Shown here: in pieces, positions 12,601 through 26,200 of the stretch | Position numbering within the stretch: position 1 is the stretch's first letter | Layout: every line of letters begins with the position of its first letter | Assembly: GCA_036937835.1 (NCBI GenBank) | Contig: CM072870.1 | Location: 3,928,501-3,992,500 of the forward strand | Length of the DNA: 64,000 nucleotides | Direction of reading: 5' to 3' | Origin: Pampus argenteus | Lineage: Eukaryota; Chordata; Actinopteri; Scombriformes; Stromateidae | Notes under the pieces: model-generated | The model's input: the letters and a program-made list of their open reading frames with translations, nothing else | What the model was told of the DNA's origin: nothing | The model's database searches: none | Program-made: the position numbers and the translations under genes

Positions 12601-15462
12601 CGGACCCATCCTGGCCCAAGAGGAAATCAAGACAATATTTGGTAGCATCCCAGACATCTATGAGGTTCACACCAGAATAAAGGTAGTGTGTTCACAACAG
12701 GGTCTGTCAAACTAAGGTGGAGCAAATGATTGTGATGTGTGTCGACTTGGAAGAGGTGGTGGTGGTGGTGGTGTTGTTGATTTTCTTTATGTAATTAATC
12801 ACCAGAGTGACCTTGAGGAGCTCCTGAGAGCCTGGTCAGATGACATGAGTGTTGGAGACGTCATCCTCAAATATGTGAGTGCAAATAAATCTCTACTTGT
12901 ATGCAGATGTTGACGTTTTTCTCCCCCCTTCTGTGTTCAGTATATGTAGGGACTTAATTAATTGCATATGCAAGAAAGTAAATGCATATGGTTGCTTTTG
13001 CTGTTGCCATTACGCACTCAGGTTTAAACAACTTTTTCAGAAACAGACTAAAGTAAAAAGTGGATTTATAGAATACAGAGGAAAGTAGCCTATCTGATCT
13101 GACAAACACGTATGAGAAGCCATCATTTTCAGCAGTGTATTTCTGTCTCTGCCTGAGGAAAGCCCTATATTCTTATTTGCAGTATTTGCAAAGCTTTAAA
13201 CAAAACAATAAAAATTTTGATTTTCTTTTCCTTCTATCCTTTCTGCTTCTGACCTGTCCTCATTTCCTCTCTCCTCAGTCTAAAGAGCTGGTAAAGGCCT
13301 ACCCGCCGTTTGTCAACTTTTTTGAAATGAGCAAGGAGACCATTGTTCGATGTGAGAAGCAAAAGCCACGCTTCCATGCTTTTCTCAAGGTATGACTTTG
13401 CAATTTGTTCTGCATATGAGAGTTTGCCGGCCTTATGGTGCATAGGCAGATTTTATTTATTTCATAAGAACATGAAAACAACAGGTAGACGTAGACCTAT
13501 CTGGCATTATCCAGAAAACACAATTGATCATCATGGAGCTGGTCAAAAAGAACTGACATTATTATTATTATAACCTGATTTAAAACACATTGATATGTTT
13601 GGTAAATAAATAAGTACCTTGTGAATACACCTGAAAGTACTACATTAATCACTGTCAGTCAGTGTTTTTTTCTGTGTATAGCTTCATTTCCAAACAGGTA
13701 AAGTTGAGTTGATATTGTTACACAGTTTTGGTGATAGAAGTAAACACAAGTACCCAGTGTAAAGGCCACAAGAACACACATCAAATGATGGAAAGTAGAA
13801 AAAATGGAAGCGTTGATCAGGTCATGGCTTTAGTAAACCTGATGCCAAGAAAAAAATCAAAGCTAAATATACTGTTTGAAAATGGGGCACAGCTAGGAGT
13901 GTGATGCATCTCCCTCGGGATCATTTAGTTTGTGTGTGTGAGAGAGACACTGGCTGCACTCGCTGAAGTATAGCTCATAGTCACATATAAATGCTATTTT
14001 TTCGTGATCTTTGTTTGTTGTAGTGTGATGATGAGGTTGACACTGAAGTTGGCTACGATTTCACCCTTAAGCTGTGAAAAACTTTTCTTTTTTGCTTGCC
14101 TCATTTTGGTAGTTAAGATATGCGAAACAAAAAGGGTTCTTAACAAATATGGGTTGAATATGTTAAAAAGATTCAAACACAAAGTCCAGGATTATCTTTC
14201 ATTGTATAGTTAATCATGAATTGATTGAGATGTATGTGACACTTAATCGTGATCATCATTTTAGGTGATCCCCCAGCATTTGAACATAATAAATCAAAAG
14301 TAGTGCAGTTTTTTTGTGTTTTTCTTGCAGGGCTGGTTTAGTGATGTGTACTTAATTGAATTTTTTTCAAGGTTAGCCTATTTTTCATTGATAATGCATG
14401 TGCTGTCACCCATTACATTACCAAAACACACACACTGTAACACTTTGACTCTTACAGATCAACCAGGCCAAGCCAGAGTGTGGCAGACAGTCCCTAGCAG
14501 AGCTGCTCATCAGACCTGTACAGAGACTGCCGAGTGTGGCCCTTCTTCTTAACGGTAACACACACTCTCATATATACACCACATTGTTAAAACAGTTAAG
14601 TTCATTCTTGTCTTAATTACATCCTTCCTTATATTCCTTTCCTCATCTTCCTCCCTCCCTTCTTGATGCCATCTGTAATCTCTCCACTCCTCTCCTCTCC
14701 TCTCCTCTCCTCTCCTCTCCTCTCCTCTCCTCTCCTCTCCTCTCCTCTCCTCTCCTCTCCTCTCCTCTCCTCTCCTCTCCTCTCCTCTCCTCTCCTCTCC
14801 TCTGTCTACTTTTTTACCAAACTTTCCCTTTCTTCCACCACTGCAGACATAAAGAAGCATACATCAGATGACAACCCAGACAAGATTACCCTGGAGAAAG
14901 CAATTGAGTCTCTGAAAGAGGTCATGACGTGAGTTGGCGCCACCTTACCTTTTCCTATTCTGATGATCGTAACGCGACACATTGTTTGATCACATCCACC
15001 ACCTCACGTGAACTCTACTGTGACATGATCATAGCCACAGTCAGTGTGTCAGATTATGTCCCTGCATGTTTTTAACAGTGTCTGAGTGCTTTTAAGCAAT
15101 GTGCTTTATATGAACGATATGAAGCATGCAATTGTAGAGGACAATAAGAAAGATACAGTAAATTATTACAGTACTCAAAGAATATGGAATAAAGGAACGT
15201 GTCACCCAGTTTTTAGACAACAAAGGAATACGACTTTAGATATACATACAATTCAGTTTGGTTTTGCGCATGAGATTTGTTGAAGATAAGTATTTTTTCC
15301 ATCAGAATCTGTCTTTTCTCTGCCTGTAAGCTAAAGTTTTCATGTTTGTGGCAGTGTGTGCGTCTCTCTCTCAGATGTTTTGACAATCCACAATCCAATA
15401 CAAATATTACACAGATAAATATTCACACACTCGCTTTCACAAGCAAGTAACCAGATGTGTGG

Positions 15463-15499
<37 letters not shown>

Positions 15500-17214
15500 G
15501 AGAGAGGCTCCATGCACAGTGCAGACAGGTAGAGAGGGGTCTAATTTTAACTTTTGACGTGAGTTAGCGCGCCCTTACTCTTTCTTATTCTGACAACTAA
15601 AACAAAATATCAACTAATCATTTTGTAGATGAATCGTTTTAACATTACTGATGATATAATGATATAATTGCATAGAAATATAATGTCTCCTCCCTGCCAG
15701 TCACATCAACGAGGACAAGAGGAAGACTGAGGGCCAGAAGCAGATCTTTGATGTGGTTTATGAAGTGGACGGCTGTCCTGTAAGTTGGAACATGGTTATT
15801 GTTTGCATGTCTGTTGTTGTGTAGACGAATCCCAGATGAAAATATTATTGATTTTTAATTTTTGGTTACTATTCTCCAGGCCAACTTGCTGTCCTCCCAT
15901 CGCAGTCTGGTTCACCGAGTAGAAACGATCGCTCTGGGAGATCAGCCGTGTGACCGCGGTGAACAGGTCACACTCTTCCTCTTCAATGACTGCCTTGAGG
16001 TGAGAATGCACACACTCACAACAAAATATTTGACCATCTTCCACAGATGCGTTTTGTGTAATCTAACTGTAGTCTAACTGCAGCCCTGACCATACTCGTA
16101 CGTACAATTCAGCAAAGTAGTACTGTGAGAGATGAATTGAGGCAGTGATTAAAAATTGAAGCAGTTAAAATCAAGACATCCTGACTTTTTTGATCTTTTC
16201 GTGCGGGTTAAGCTTCAACAATGCTTCGACAACACCTTCCCTGCCCGTTTAATGTCCCTGCCGTTCATCTTTAATACTCAGTTGTCAAAGATTTCAAGTC
16301 TCAAGCTCAACCCAAGATGTTCCTGACATCATCACACGGTTATTTTTTCAGACTTTAGAAAGATCTGTTCAGTTAAAAACATGATTTTTGTGGCTCCTGT
16401 GTGATGTTACATATGATTGCACCTTTCTCTGATTCTTCAGGTGACTTTTGAATCTTGAATAGTGGTGGGTGGCAACAGGACATTTGCAGGTTCAAATCAC
16501 AATGAATTTGCTTGATGTGTTGAAATTAAAATATAGTGGGCTTTAACCGAGTTTCACAGTGGTGAAGAGGAAAGGGGCCTATTGCAGAGTAACAAGATTG
16601 AGTATGTGATTAATTCCTGTGTGTAGTCTACCATTGCTGACACAGTCTGTGTGTGTCTGTGTGTGTGTTAATTAGCAAAGGGGCAGCATAAGAACAGGGC
16701 AGCCAATCAAGAAATAGACAAGGTGGGCGGCTGTACTGATTCAGGAGTATCTGCGACGCCTCCTAATGAGCCTCTTTGTGCGTGTGTGTAGACACACATG
16801 CATTTCTGAGCTTGCCATGTATTTCAATATATGTAAATTGAATGAATGTTGTGTTGGAGTGGATGGCCTCACTACTCCCCTCCATCATCACTAATCATTG
16901 ATTAACTCTTGCATTCATATAATCACTCTCACCCTCTTCACCCACACAGCCAAAGTAACAATGACCTATGATGTAGTGCCCTATCTTATCCTCTCCCGCA
17001 TCTCTCTATCCCTCCCTCCGTATTTCTCCCCCTTTTGTCTTTCTCAGCTTCTAATTAATGTGACATTAATGAGTTGCATCGTTTACCTCTATGAAGGCCC
17101 CATTGATTTATTGCCAAGTAACCGATAGCAGCTCCACACGAATACACACACACACACTCACTAACTCACACTTAATTCAGAATTAGCTTTCTTCGCATTT
17201 GTCGTCTCATTCTC

Positions 17215-17251
<37 letters not shown>

Positions 17252-20200
17252 CTGTCTGCAGATTGCAAGGAAGCGACACAAAGTGATCAATACGTTTAAG
17301 AGTCCGCTGGGACAGACGAGACCGCCGCCCCCGCTCAAACACATTGCACTGATGCCGCTGTCTCAGATACGAAGAGTGCTGGACCTGCAGGACACAGAGG
17401 GTAACACATCAGCAACATGCACACACTGCTTATCACTTACTTTACGTTCTCTCCATTCTACAATACACAAAGGGGATAAAAACTTCATTTTGGAGTGTCT
17501 GTTGGATGATAAACCAAAGATAAAAGTGAAATAAAAATAGAAGAAATAGACAGAAATACTAACTAACTAATGCCACATTTCTTCCTGTTTACGTAACATG
17601 AAAACCTATTAAAACATTGACCAACTGTCAAATTGCGAGTCAGTTTAAAGGTTTACAACTTTTGTGGAGACCAATGGGCTCAATGCCATAGACAGAGTAA
17701 TGAAGTCAGAAAGACACCCACATTGTTGGTTTCAGTGTTTTTCATGGAATTTGTTTGACAATAAATAAAAAAAGACCACCTTACAATTTCACCATGATGT
17801 ATCTTAAATGTCTGCTTATTTGAAAAATAGTGCATCACAATAGTTTACTAAATCCATTTACTTTTGTTTAATTTTTTCCTAAATTCTATGTTTTCTGAAT
17901 TCTTCTAAATTCTTTATAATTGAAGGATTTTATCATCAGAAAGAGCGTCTAATCACGTGGTGAATAATTGAAACAAATCATTGAGAGCGTGTTAAAAAAA
18001 TATAATCACACATCAGTGGTGAGAGTAAGTCCCAAGTTACTGTGGTGAACAACATTCTGATAATCTGTCCTCATTTCCGCATTTAAATCACAAAAGGTGT
18101 TTTCAACGTTATTTATTATTTATTTTCAACGTTAACAGAAACTGTTACAGTGTGGATGCATCTTATGGGCCCTATTTTAATCGCGCAGGGTGGGAGGTCC
18201 TGGGTGCACAGACTGTTAAATTGAAATAAATTATTCATATTTTAAGCATTAGTCCATTGTTGCTCCACATCTGTAGGAACAAATTAGTTTGATCTTGTTG
18301 ATAAAGTCACCAAAGCAGCAGATTGACGTCACGCTAGAAACAGATGTCGTTCTGAGATGTCAGGGCCTCCATGAAAATATGCTCCTATAAATCTTACTGG
18401 CTGATATACATAACTTCTCAATATTTAGATCAAAGATCTAGATATCTAATTACAAAAAAAGTCAAGTCCTGTGAGTTATCTGTCTCAAGTCTAAGTCAAG
18501 TCTGAAGGCATGTATACTAAGTCAAGTTTAGTCTTTTATCATGACTCTTAAGTCACATGACTCAAGTCCCCCACCTGTTTTCTCATCAAAGAAAGTGCTT
18601 CAGTTCACTTAGACATGAGCATGATGATTTGACACAGATAAGCAATATGGCCTGAAGTCATGCTTAACATATTTGAGTGATTGCACTGTGCGCCATGAAA
18701 ATTAATAATCACAAATACAATTGCTAAGTCGAGGCTTATAGTGAAGGGATTTGAACAGTAAGGGTAAAGCCACTAACCGGCTGTAGGGATGTGTAACATT
18801 AGGACTTTATCTTATCCATACATCCGTAGTTTACAGGAATAAATAAAGCAAGTGTTTAGTGTCTTTCCTTTATTTTGTCCACCTCTGTGATTTCACATGA
18901 TAACACATTTTTCAGAGACAAAAAAGTACTGATTGATGATTAAAGTTGATTTTTGTCTTCCACCATGTCTGTCTGCTCTTATCTTCCCATCTGTTTCTCT
19001 TCCCTTTCTCCTCGTCCAACATACTCCATCATCCTCATCCTTTTCTCTCCCGTTCTCTTCATCTCCATCTCTTGAATGTCCAAATCCCTCATCCCTTCTT
19101 TTCCCTATCCCTGTCTGTCTTTCTCTCTCGCCTGCTTCCTTCCCTCCAGAATGTGTGAATGCATTTGCCTTGGTCGTTCGCCCTCCGACTGAACAGGAGA
19201 ACTTGTTGTTCAGCTTCCAACTGGCCGGAGAGGAAACAGTTAAAAACGCCTGGCTGCGAACACTTTGCCGCCACGTCGCCAACACCATCTGCAAGGCTGA
19301 CGCGGTGAGAAACCACACACACACACACGCACAGAAGAGAAAGTAGGTAGTTTGACAGATTGGCAGGCAGGGGAGGAAGCTGTGATAGCTCCGACTTCCT
19401 CAACAGCAATTTATACTGAAAGGAATATATCCAATTTCTTTTCAACTGAAACACAAATTGGTTAATTTCCCGGTCTCTTCACCATCCACAAGCCCCAGGA
19501 AGGGTGCTGTGTTCACAGGCTTGGTGTTGTGGTCTAATCTGGAAAAATGTACAACTATAGGCATCCAAATCAAAATACACTACTGAAGAAAATGAAGAAA
19601 ATGTTCTAAAACTTTAATTGAGATTTAAAAGTCTAATGTTAGCAGTAGATCTAAAGCTTTTAGTCTTTTCACATGATCATACTCTGCAGTTGTTCTTGTC
19701 AACTACTGATTCCGAGGTCAAGTTGAACGCAGCGCGGATGCTGCCCAGCTTGGTTGAACGAGTCTATCAGGAATGAAGCTAAATTCAGTGATAATGACAT
19801 TTCAACATCATTTAACCAACTCACCTGAAAGACAGTGAGAGAAGAAACAAAAAGATAGAAAGTAAGAAGGTGGAATTGAAATTTCATGCTTGGACAATCA
19901 AGAGCAGGGAGCGTGCATATGTACAAACCGACAGAGTTATAAATTAGTGTAATTCTCTGCTTTATCAGTCAAGTGTATGAAACTACACCACAGACTGTGG
20001 TTCAGAACTAGATGTGCTTGGCAATAGAGAGAGACAATGTGGTTTGAATGAGCCGGGAGTCTTAATAACACATTCAGTCTCTCAATGTCTTTACATATTT
20101 ATATTTATATGGTGGTGTGTGTGTGATGGAATGAATTCTCTGGGGGAAAAGGGAATTAGGCAATGAACGCTATAGACTAGGATCAGGTATCATGATCAAG

Positions 20201-23200
20201 TATCATGTTACTGTACATATAAAATAGTGTTTGTTGGGAACTATTTTTAGCAATAGATTAATCTACATTTAATGCTCTGGTGAGTATTTCTAGCAGAAGG
20301 AGGTGTGTGTGGGATTGAGTCAAGTGTGTATGTTAATGGTAAAGAAGGAACATGTTACCCAGTGCAGCAAAGTGGCTCATTTATGTGTAATGTGTCAATA
20401 ATAATAATGATATAATAATAATAATAAGTTTTATTTACAGAGCACAATCCATGTTACAAAGTGTTTCACAAAGGCAGCAAAATAAAACCGACAAGTCATT
20501 AAAATCATCAAGCTTTCATGTCACCAAGAAATAATAATACGATTAAAACTCAAAGAAAATCAGGAAAGGCTCTCTGATAAAAGCATGTTTTAAGAAGGGA
20601 CTCAAAAAGAGATCTATGACTCGGCCGACCTGATTTCCTCAGGCAGATCGTACCAGAGCCTCAGGGCCCTGGCTGCAAACGCTCTGCCCCCTTTAGTTTC
20701 CAGCTGGGCCTCTGGAACAGATAAAAGACCTCTGCGTCAGGATCTCAAAGTACGTACTGGCACGTACGGTACTAAGAGGTCATAGCAGGGAGAGAGGCCT
20801 TGAAGAGCCTTAGAAGTAATCAGTGGAGCACTGTGACACAGGAATAAAATATATCACATAGTACTTGTTGGTAGATCAGTTTATTGTTGGTTTCAGTCTT
20901 TTCAGGGGATTTTTTTGGAGAGAATTAAAAAAAAAAAAAAAAAAAAAAGTTATTACCGACCTTGTACTTTGATGATTTGGGGAAATTCTGTGAAACACAC
21001 TTGTTTAAGCTTATTGGATCCTTGCAGGCAGATGTATGCATTTCTCCCCATAAAGAGCAGAATAATCAGAGTCCACTGGAAGATACGCCGGTGACGCTGT
21101 CATCTGTGTTTAGCAGATCAAGCAGCAGGGGGCGATGTTGGCCTCCGGTCTGCCTGCCGCCTCACAGCTGCATTCCTAACACTGTTTTCACTGGGTCAGC
21201 GCTGCGATGTGAATACCAACGAGATAGAGCCCTGCTTGTTAAAAATCCCACTGCAGAGTGAGGAGGAGAGGCAAATAAAGACTGTGTGTGTGTGAATCAT
21301 ACTTCACCACATGCAACTATTTTGACAGCAAAGCAATTTATCTGCATTTATTATATCATTTGCACACTTCCGATCATGATTTATTAAATAGAGATTAATT
21401 GCTGTGATGTTATATTTTGTCTTGTAACCAGGAGGACCTGATTCACTGTACAGACCCAGACTCGCTGCAGGTCAGCACTAAGGATATGGACAGCACTCTG
21501 AGCAAAGCCTCCAGGGCCATCAAGAAGACCTCTAAAAAGGTAAAAGCACGGGAAGCATGGATCAACTTCATCAGCCGCACCGTTTCCATGGGATGATTCA
21601 TTGTATTAAATACAAGCTTTGCTCAAACCCACTGCACTTGAAGTTTTCAAATATGCAAAGTATTTCAATAATAATTGCACTGAAAGTGAATGATATTATG
21701 CACGGGATGCATCGAGTGGAGACGTCCACACTTTTGATGTAATTGTGTAATCATTAAACACGAGCCATCACTATTATCCTGGCCAAAATAATTGCAATTC
21801 ATTCACTTTATCAGGATATGATGAAAATATAGTAATTGAAGCAGAATGGATACAATATCATCATAAAATAGTTCCCCTGCATAAAAAAGCATAAATAATA
21901 GCAACATTATAATAAAATAATGTCCAACTGGCATTGTGGCATAGAGTGAAACTGTACTACTTTAAATGCTACCTAACAAAAACTGTACAACACTGTGGAA
22001 CTTTGGTCATCACGCAGTACTGTAGTGCATTATATAGATTTCCACACATCCAATTTAACTTTATTTGTTTGTGTGGGAGACAATGGGCAGAGCCTTCAGT
22101 CATAGTGACAAATGACGGGAAAGATGCAGCTCCCCTTTGTGGAATATGGCAATTCGAAATAAATCAGGAAATCAATAGTACATTAGTGAGCTAGACAGCT
22201 TTTTTAAGTCACTTGTGACAATAATCACACTCATAAGAGGATATTCACGATAATCCCAGTAATGGAAATTCACCAAGATACAATTATCTTGAGTGTTTTA
22301 TCACAATAGAAGATAATATTTCATATCCTCCCATCCTGGCATTGGAATCTCTTGCTCTCCGCTGCTCTCTTCATCTAATTCAGAGAGGGCAGTTAAAGGA
22401 TTTGAATGTTTAACTGAATATAGGTATGATACTGCCGGAAAGAGTCTTTGAAACAAGCAGATAAAGAATGTGACATTGTTAACCAGTGTGGGAGGAAAAA
22501 AAAGGTTGAGCTTTAGGGAATGTTTGAGGGAACAGTTATGAGCAGTGAAGGTTAAGAGTTTAAACAAAGGCTACAGGACAGACTGTCAAATCATTCCAGC
22601 AATATCTCTTTTTCTCCTGCTCATTCACAGTATGGTGACTTTAAAAACAGCCACATATGCAGAGGTCAGCTGTTACCTCTTTGCTCGTATTCATTGTGCC
22701 TGCTGCTCAAACAAATAATAACATATATTAATAATACTAATATTGACAGGGTTTCTGGTTTCTAAATAGCATGCCTTGTCAGATTCTGGTCCTGCTTGTT
22801 AGAGCTGCCGCAATTGTTACTGAGTGGAAGTAGGTAGGTCCAGCAAATCCAAGAGTAACCCAAAAATACCACGTGGCAAATCCAACCAAAAACATGACAA
22901 AACAAACCTAGTCTGTGGGTGTTTGTGTGTGTGTTTTAGGTGACGAGGGCCTTTTCTTTCACTAAGACCCCGAAGCGCGTGATCCAGAGAGCCTTCATGG
23001 CTAACAGTACTCCAGATGAGAAAAGCCAGAGGCTGAGCTGTGAAAACCGTCTCGGCAGCAGCTCCACACTGGCAGTAAGTCTTTCTGTTCATTAGTGTGA
23101 ATAAATAATCACTCTGTCAATGGGAAGACAACATGAGACGCACTAAGTTAAAATGTCTCATTTCTTTTATCTATCTGCTTCTCTTGGACACACCTAATGC

Positions 23201-26200
23201 ACAATCATAGGCATTTTGTATGTAATATTACATCACTCTTAGAAAATTAAAATAAATATTACCTTAAATACTAATAAGTTTTTAAAATTTCAAACAAAAG
23301 TTTAAAAGATGTGTGTGTACTTTGTCTAACACAGTTCATACTGGGTGGATGTTAGCTGTCTGCTGCATCCCTTATTTCCTCTCTATTCTGTCCATGTCTT
23401 TCTCGTTTTGCTGAGAACCAGGTAATTGATCTCTCCATCAATCCATGGTAGAACGGCTTGTCACTCACTGTCAGTTGTTTTGATCTCACTTGATTAAAAA
23501 ACAGGAAAAGTGCTGCTGCTCTTAAACGTGCTGCAACTTTTTTTTTATTTCTTTAGAGCTGTGTGTTATTTTAGCAGTGTCCTAAACCTTTTTGTGTTAT
23601 CGCCAGTATTTAATTTCGTAACAAAATTGGGACATTGTGATAGTAGAGACCAGGGACCAGATGCATGGTTCCTGTTTTTTACTTCTACAGTTGGCCATAG
23701 ATGGATATAGATTCAAAAGACTTTACTGCCCAAACAATGACCAAACAATAAATTAAAACAGTAAATGGAAATGACTTGGTATCAGTTGTCAAAAATCAGT
23801 GAATCAATCATTTCCCCATTGATTTACATGCTCATATCTATAGAACCTTAACAGCTCCTCTGGTCTCTGGCCAACATAGTTCAACAAGTTGTGAAATCGA
23901 TTCATAAATGTCAAAATATTCCTGTAATTCTTCAGGTTTCTCAGGTACAGTGGAAGCAGAGTGTCTTATTATTTTTGCACTTCCTTTAATACAAATAAAG
24001 CAGGTGAGTCACAACAATAAATACTTAATCTGATGAATAGGAGCTTGAATGGAGCAGCAGATCCAAACCTGGCTAATGAGGAGCAGGATATGAGATCTTA
24101 TTCTGGAGGAGGGCTGTTTCGTTTGTTCTTTTATTTCTCTTTTCACTGCCTTTGCGGAATGAAGTTTAGTCTTATTATGCTGATGTCCTGCTGTCTCCAT
24201 GTTGAGCAATAGACATGTCCAGACACATTTTGATCTTTATTTGTGTTTTGGCAGAATATTGTTCTGCAAAACAATATTCAGATTTATTTTTAGCAATATA
24301 CGAGGACCTGCCATTCTGGGATATTCATTCTCTCCCTCCCTTTCCTTCTATCCTCTTTCAGATGAAGACACATATTTGGTTTATTGTCTTACCTGCTCAG
24401 GATTTCCTCTCTCCTTGCATTTTGTCTCGGCATGTTTATTCCCCATCTTGCCCTGTTTTGCTTCATGATATGTACGTAAATCCTTGCTCCGTGTGTCTCC
24501 TCTTTGTTATGTACTCCAGATGTCTCGCTCTGCCTCCACGTTCAGTTTGAGTGATTCTGCCAAGAGCAGTGCTGTGGTGCAGCGCTCGAACTCTCTGGAC
24601 CACCCTCCGGTCCGAGCCAGGGTCCCTGTCTGTATACGTACCCCCTGCAGCCCAGCCCAGAACCCTGCCCATAGCCCCGACCGCAACACTGACCCCCAGA
24701 ACAACCAAAGCCTCTGCCCCAATTATTACCCCAGGGCCACAGAACCCAAGTCCATCCTTCATGCTCCATTATCAACCGAACCAGTAAAACCTCACTCCAG
24801 TCTTCCCACTCCCCAACAGTCCACCTCTTCAACCCGTCCCACCTCCGCTTTTATGCCGGCTGCCCAAAACTCCACTCACCTCAACTCTAAAAGCTCCCAG
24901 CTAAAATCTGGCCGGCATGTGTCCAGACAACTGCCATCTGTAGGACTCCAGCCGAGGGCCCCGGCTCCTTATACTGTCGGAGTCAAAGGCAGTGGCTTTT
25001 CTGAGACCCGCAGGGATCCCCAAGTCCCTTTGGACCCACGCAAGGCAGTCCTGACCAGTCCTCGCAGGGAGACTCTGCTCTAAGTCCAGCCCTGGAGTCT
25101 GATGTGAGCAAACATTACTGTGGCCTAGTCTCAACTAGGGGTGCACCAACCGTTTTTAATTTCAAATTTATCTCTACTGTACTACGCTGGCCTTTTAACA
25201 TCCAATTAACCGCTGGTGCATTCCCACTCCCAAATCAACTCCTTAGAAGCTGAGACCCTGTGATAGATCAGATTAATACAGGTCTGCTCCACAGCTGGAC
25301 CCCAGTAATTAGTCATAAGTGGGTTAGAAAGATTCAAGCAGTGTGAGCGTAATGCTTCTCCTCACTCGAGATTGGCACAAGTGTAAAGGGCAGAGATTTT
25401 AAGGGTTGATTTGGAATTGCTGGGGTCGCTAACTGCTGGTCGTGGTGCTGGTGGCTGGGGGTATTCATTTGGTGGCTGCTGTCAGTAATGGGCTATATAC
25501 AAAAGGGTGTAATGGAGATGGGCAGATGAAGAGCTGCAGTATAAAGGACTTTTTGTCCAGGTGGAAGCCTGGTTTTCCTCTGTGAGAGAAAAAGGGCTCT
25601 CACATAGAGAATATTTGATTTTCCTGTCAGATCAATGAACACTGCCAAGCCAAGTCAAATGAACAGGTATGATATACGTATCTGTGTTTCCATCCCAGCA
25701 GTGCTAATGAAACTTTAGAAAGTACTTGAATGACTAATGTAAGTGCCCCTTAGAGAAAAGTAAAAAGAGGTAAACAAAAAACAACAAATGTCAAGTCATG
25801 CTTTTAATTTGGGATGCTGTGCTCTTTGTGTGTTTTGGCTATTTTACACAAAAACAGCACAGTAGAATTAAAATGTCAATGTATTCAGCCAGGCTCACTT
25901 CTCATCTGAGCTGTAATGCTTGGTGGCAGGTCACCTCTGTTATCTGTCCTACATTCTAACCACCTCTGATGGCTGCGTCGCTGGGCACATTACGTCCTAT
26001 ATTCACCTCAACCATTTAACCAGCTCCCAGTCACATGACAGAACAGAATGGCACTGTGATCTGTTCACAATGAACAGTACACAAGCCTCTTTTTCTCTTA
26101 TTGCAACCTGCCAGCACATACACAGCAATTTAGGGTATGCTCATTTTACATCTGTTGTGTGTATTGATGTGATAATTTAAACATTCACGAGTGCTGAGGC

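Noticed and set aside
14549..14932. Long frames of repeated SPLLS and RRGEE residues on both strands
   Set aside because: They are translations of the (TCTCC)n repeat; only the ect2 exon 14847-14928 is real.
15559..15700. Use of the duplicated donor at 15559 as the true splice site
   Set aside because: Reading through from 14928 meets TGA immediately; the proximal donor gives the conserved MTHINEDKRK join.
16440..16510. Possible tRNA-derived SINE (B-box-like GGTTCAAATC)
   Set aside because: No A box at the right distance, no tRNA-like fold and no 3' tail.
18893..19454. Four overlapping frames of 70-143 codons around 19.0-19.4 kb
   Set aside because: Produced by the pyrimidine-rich tract and the ect2 exon 19150-19304 read in wrong frames or strands.
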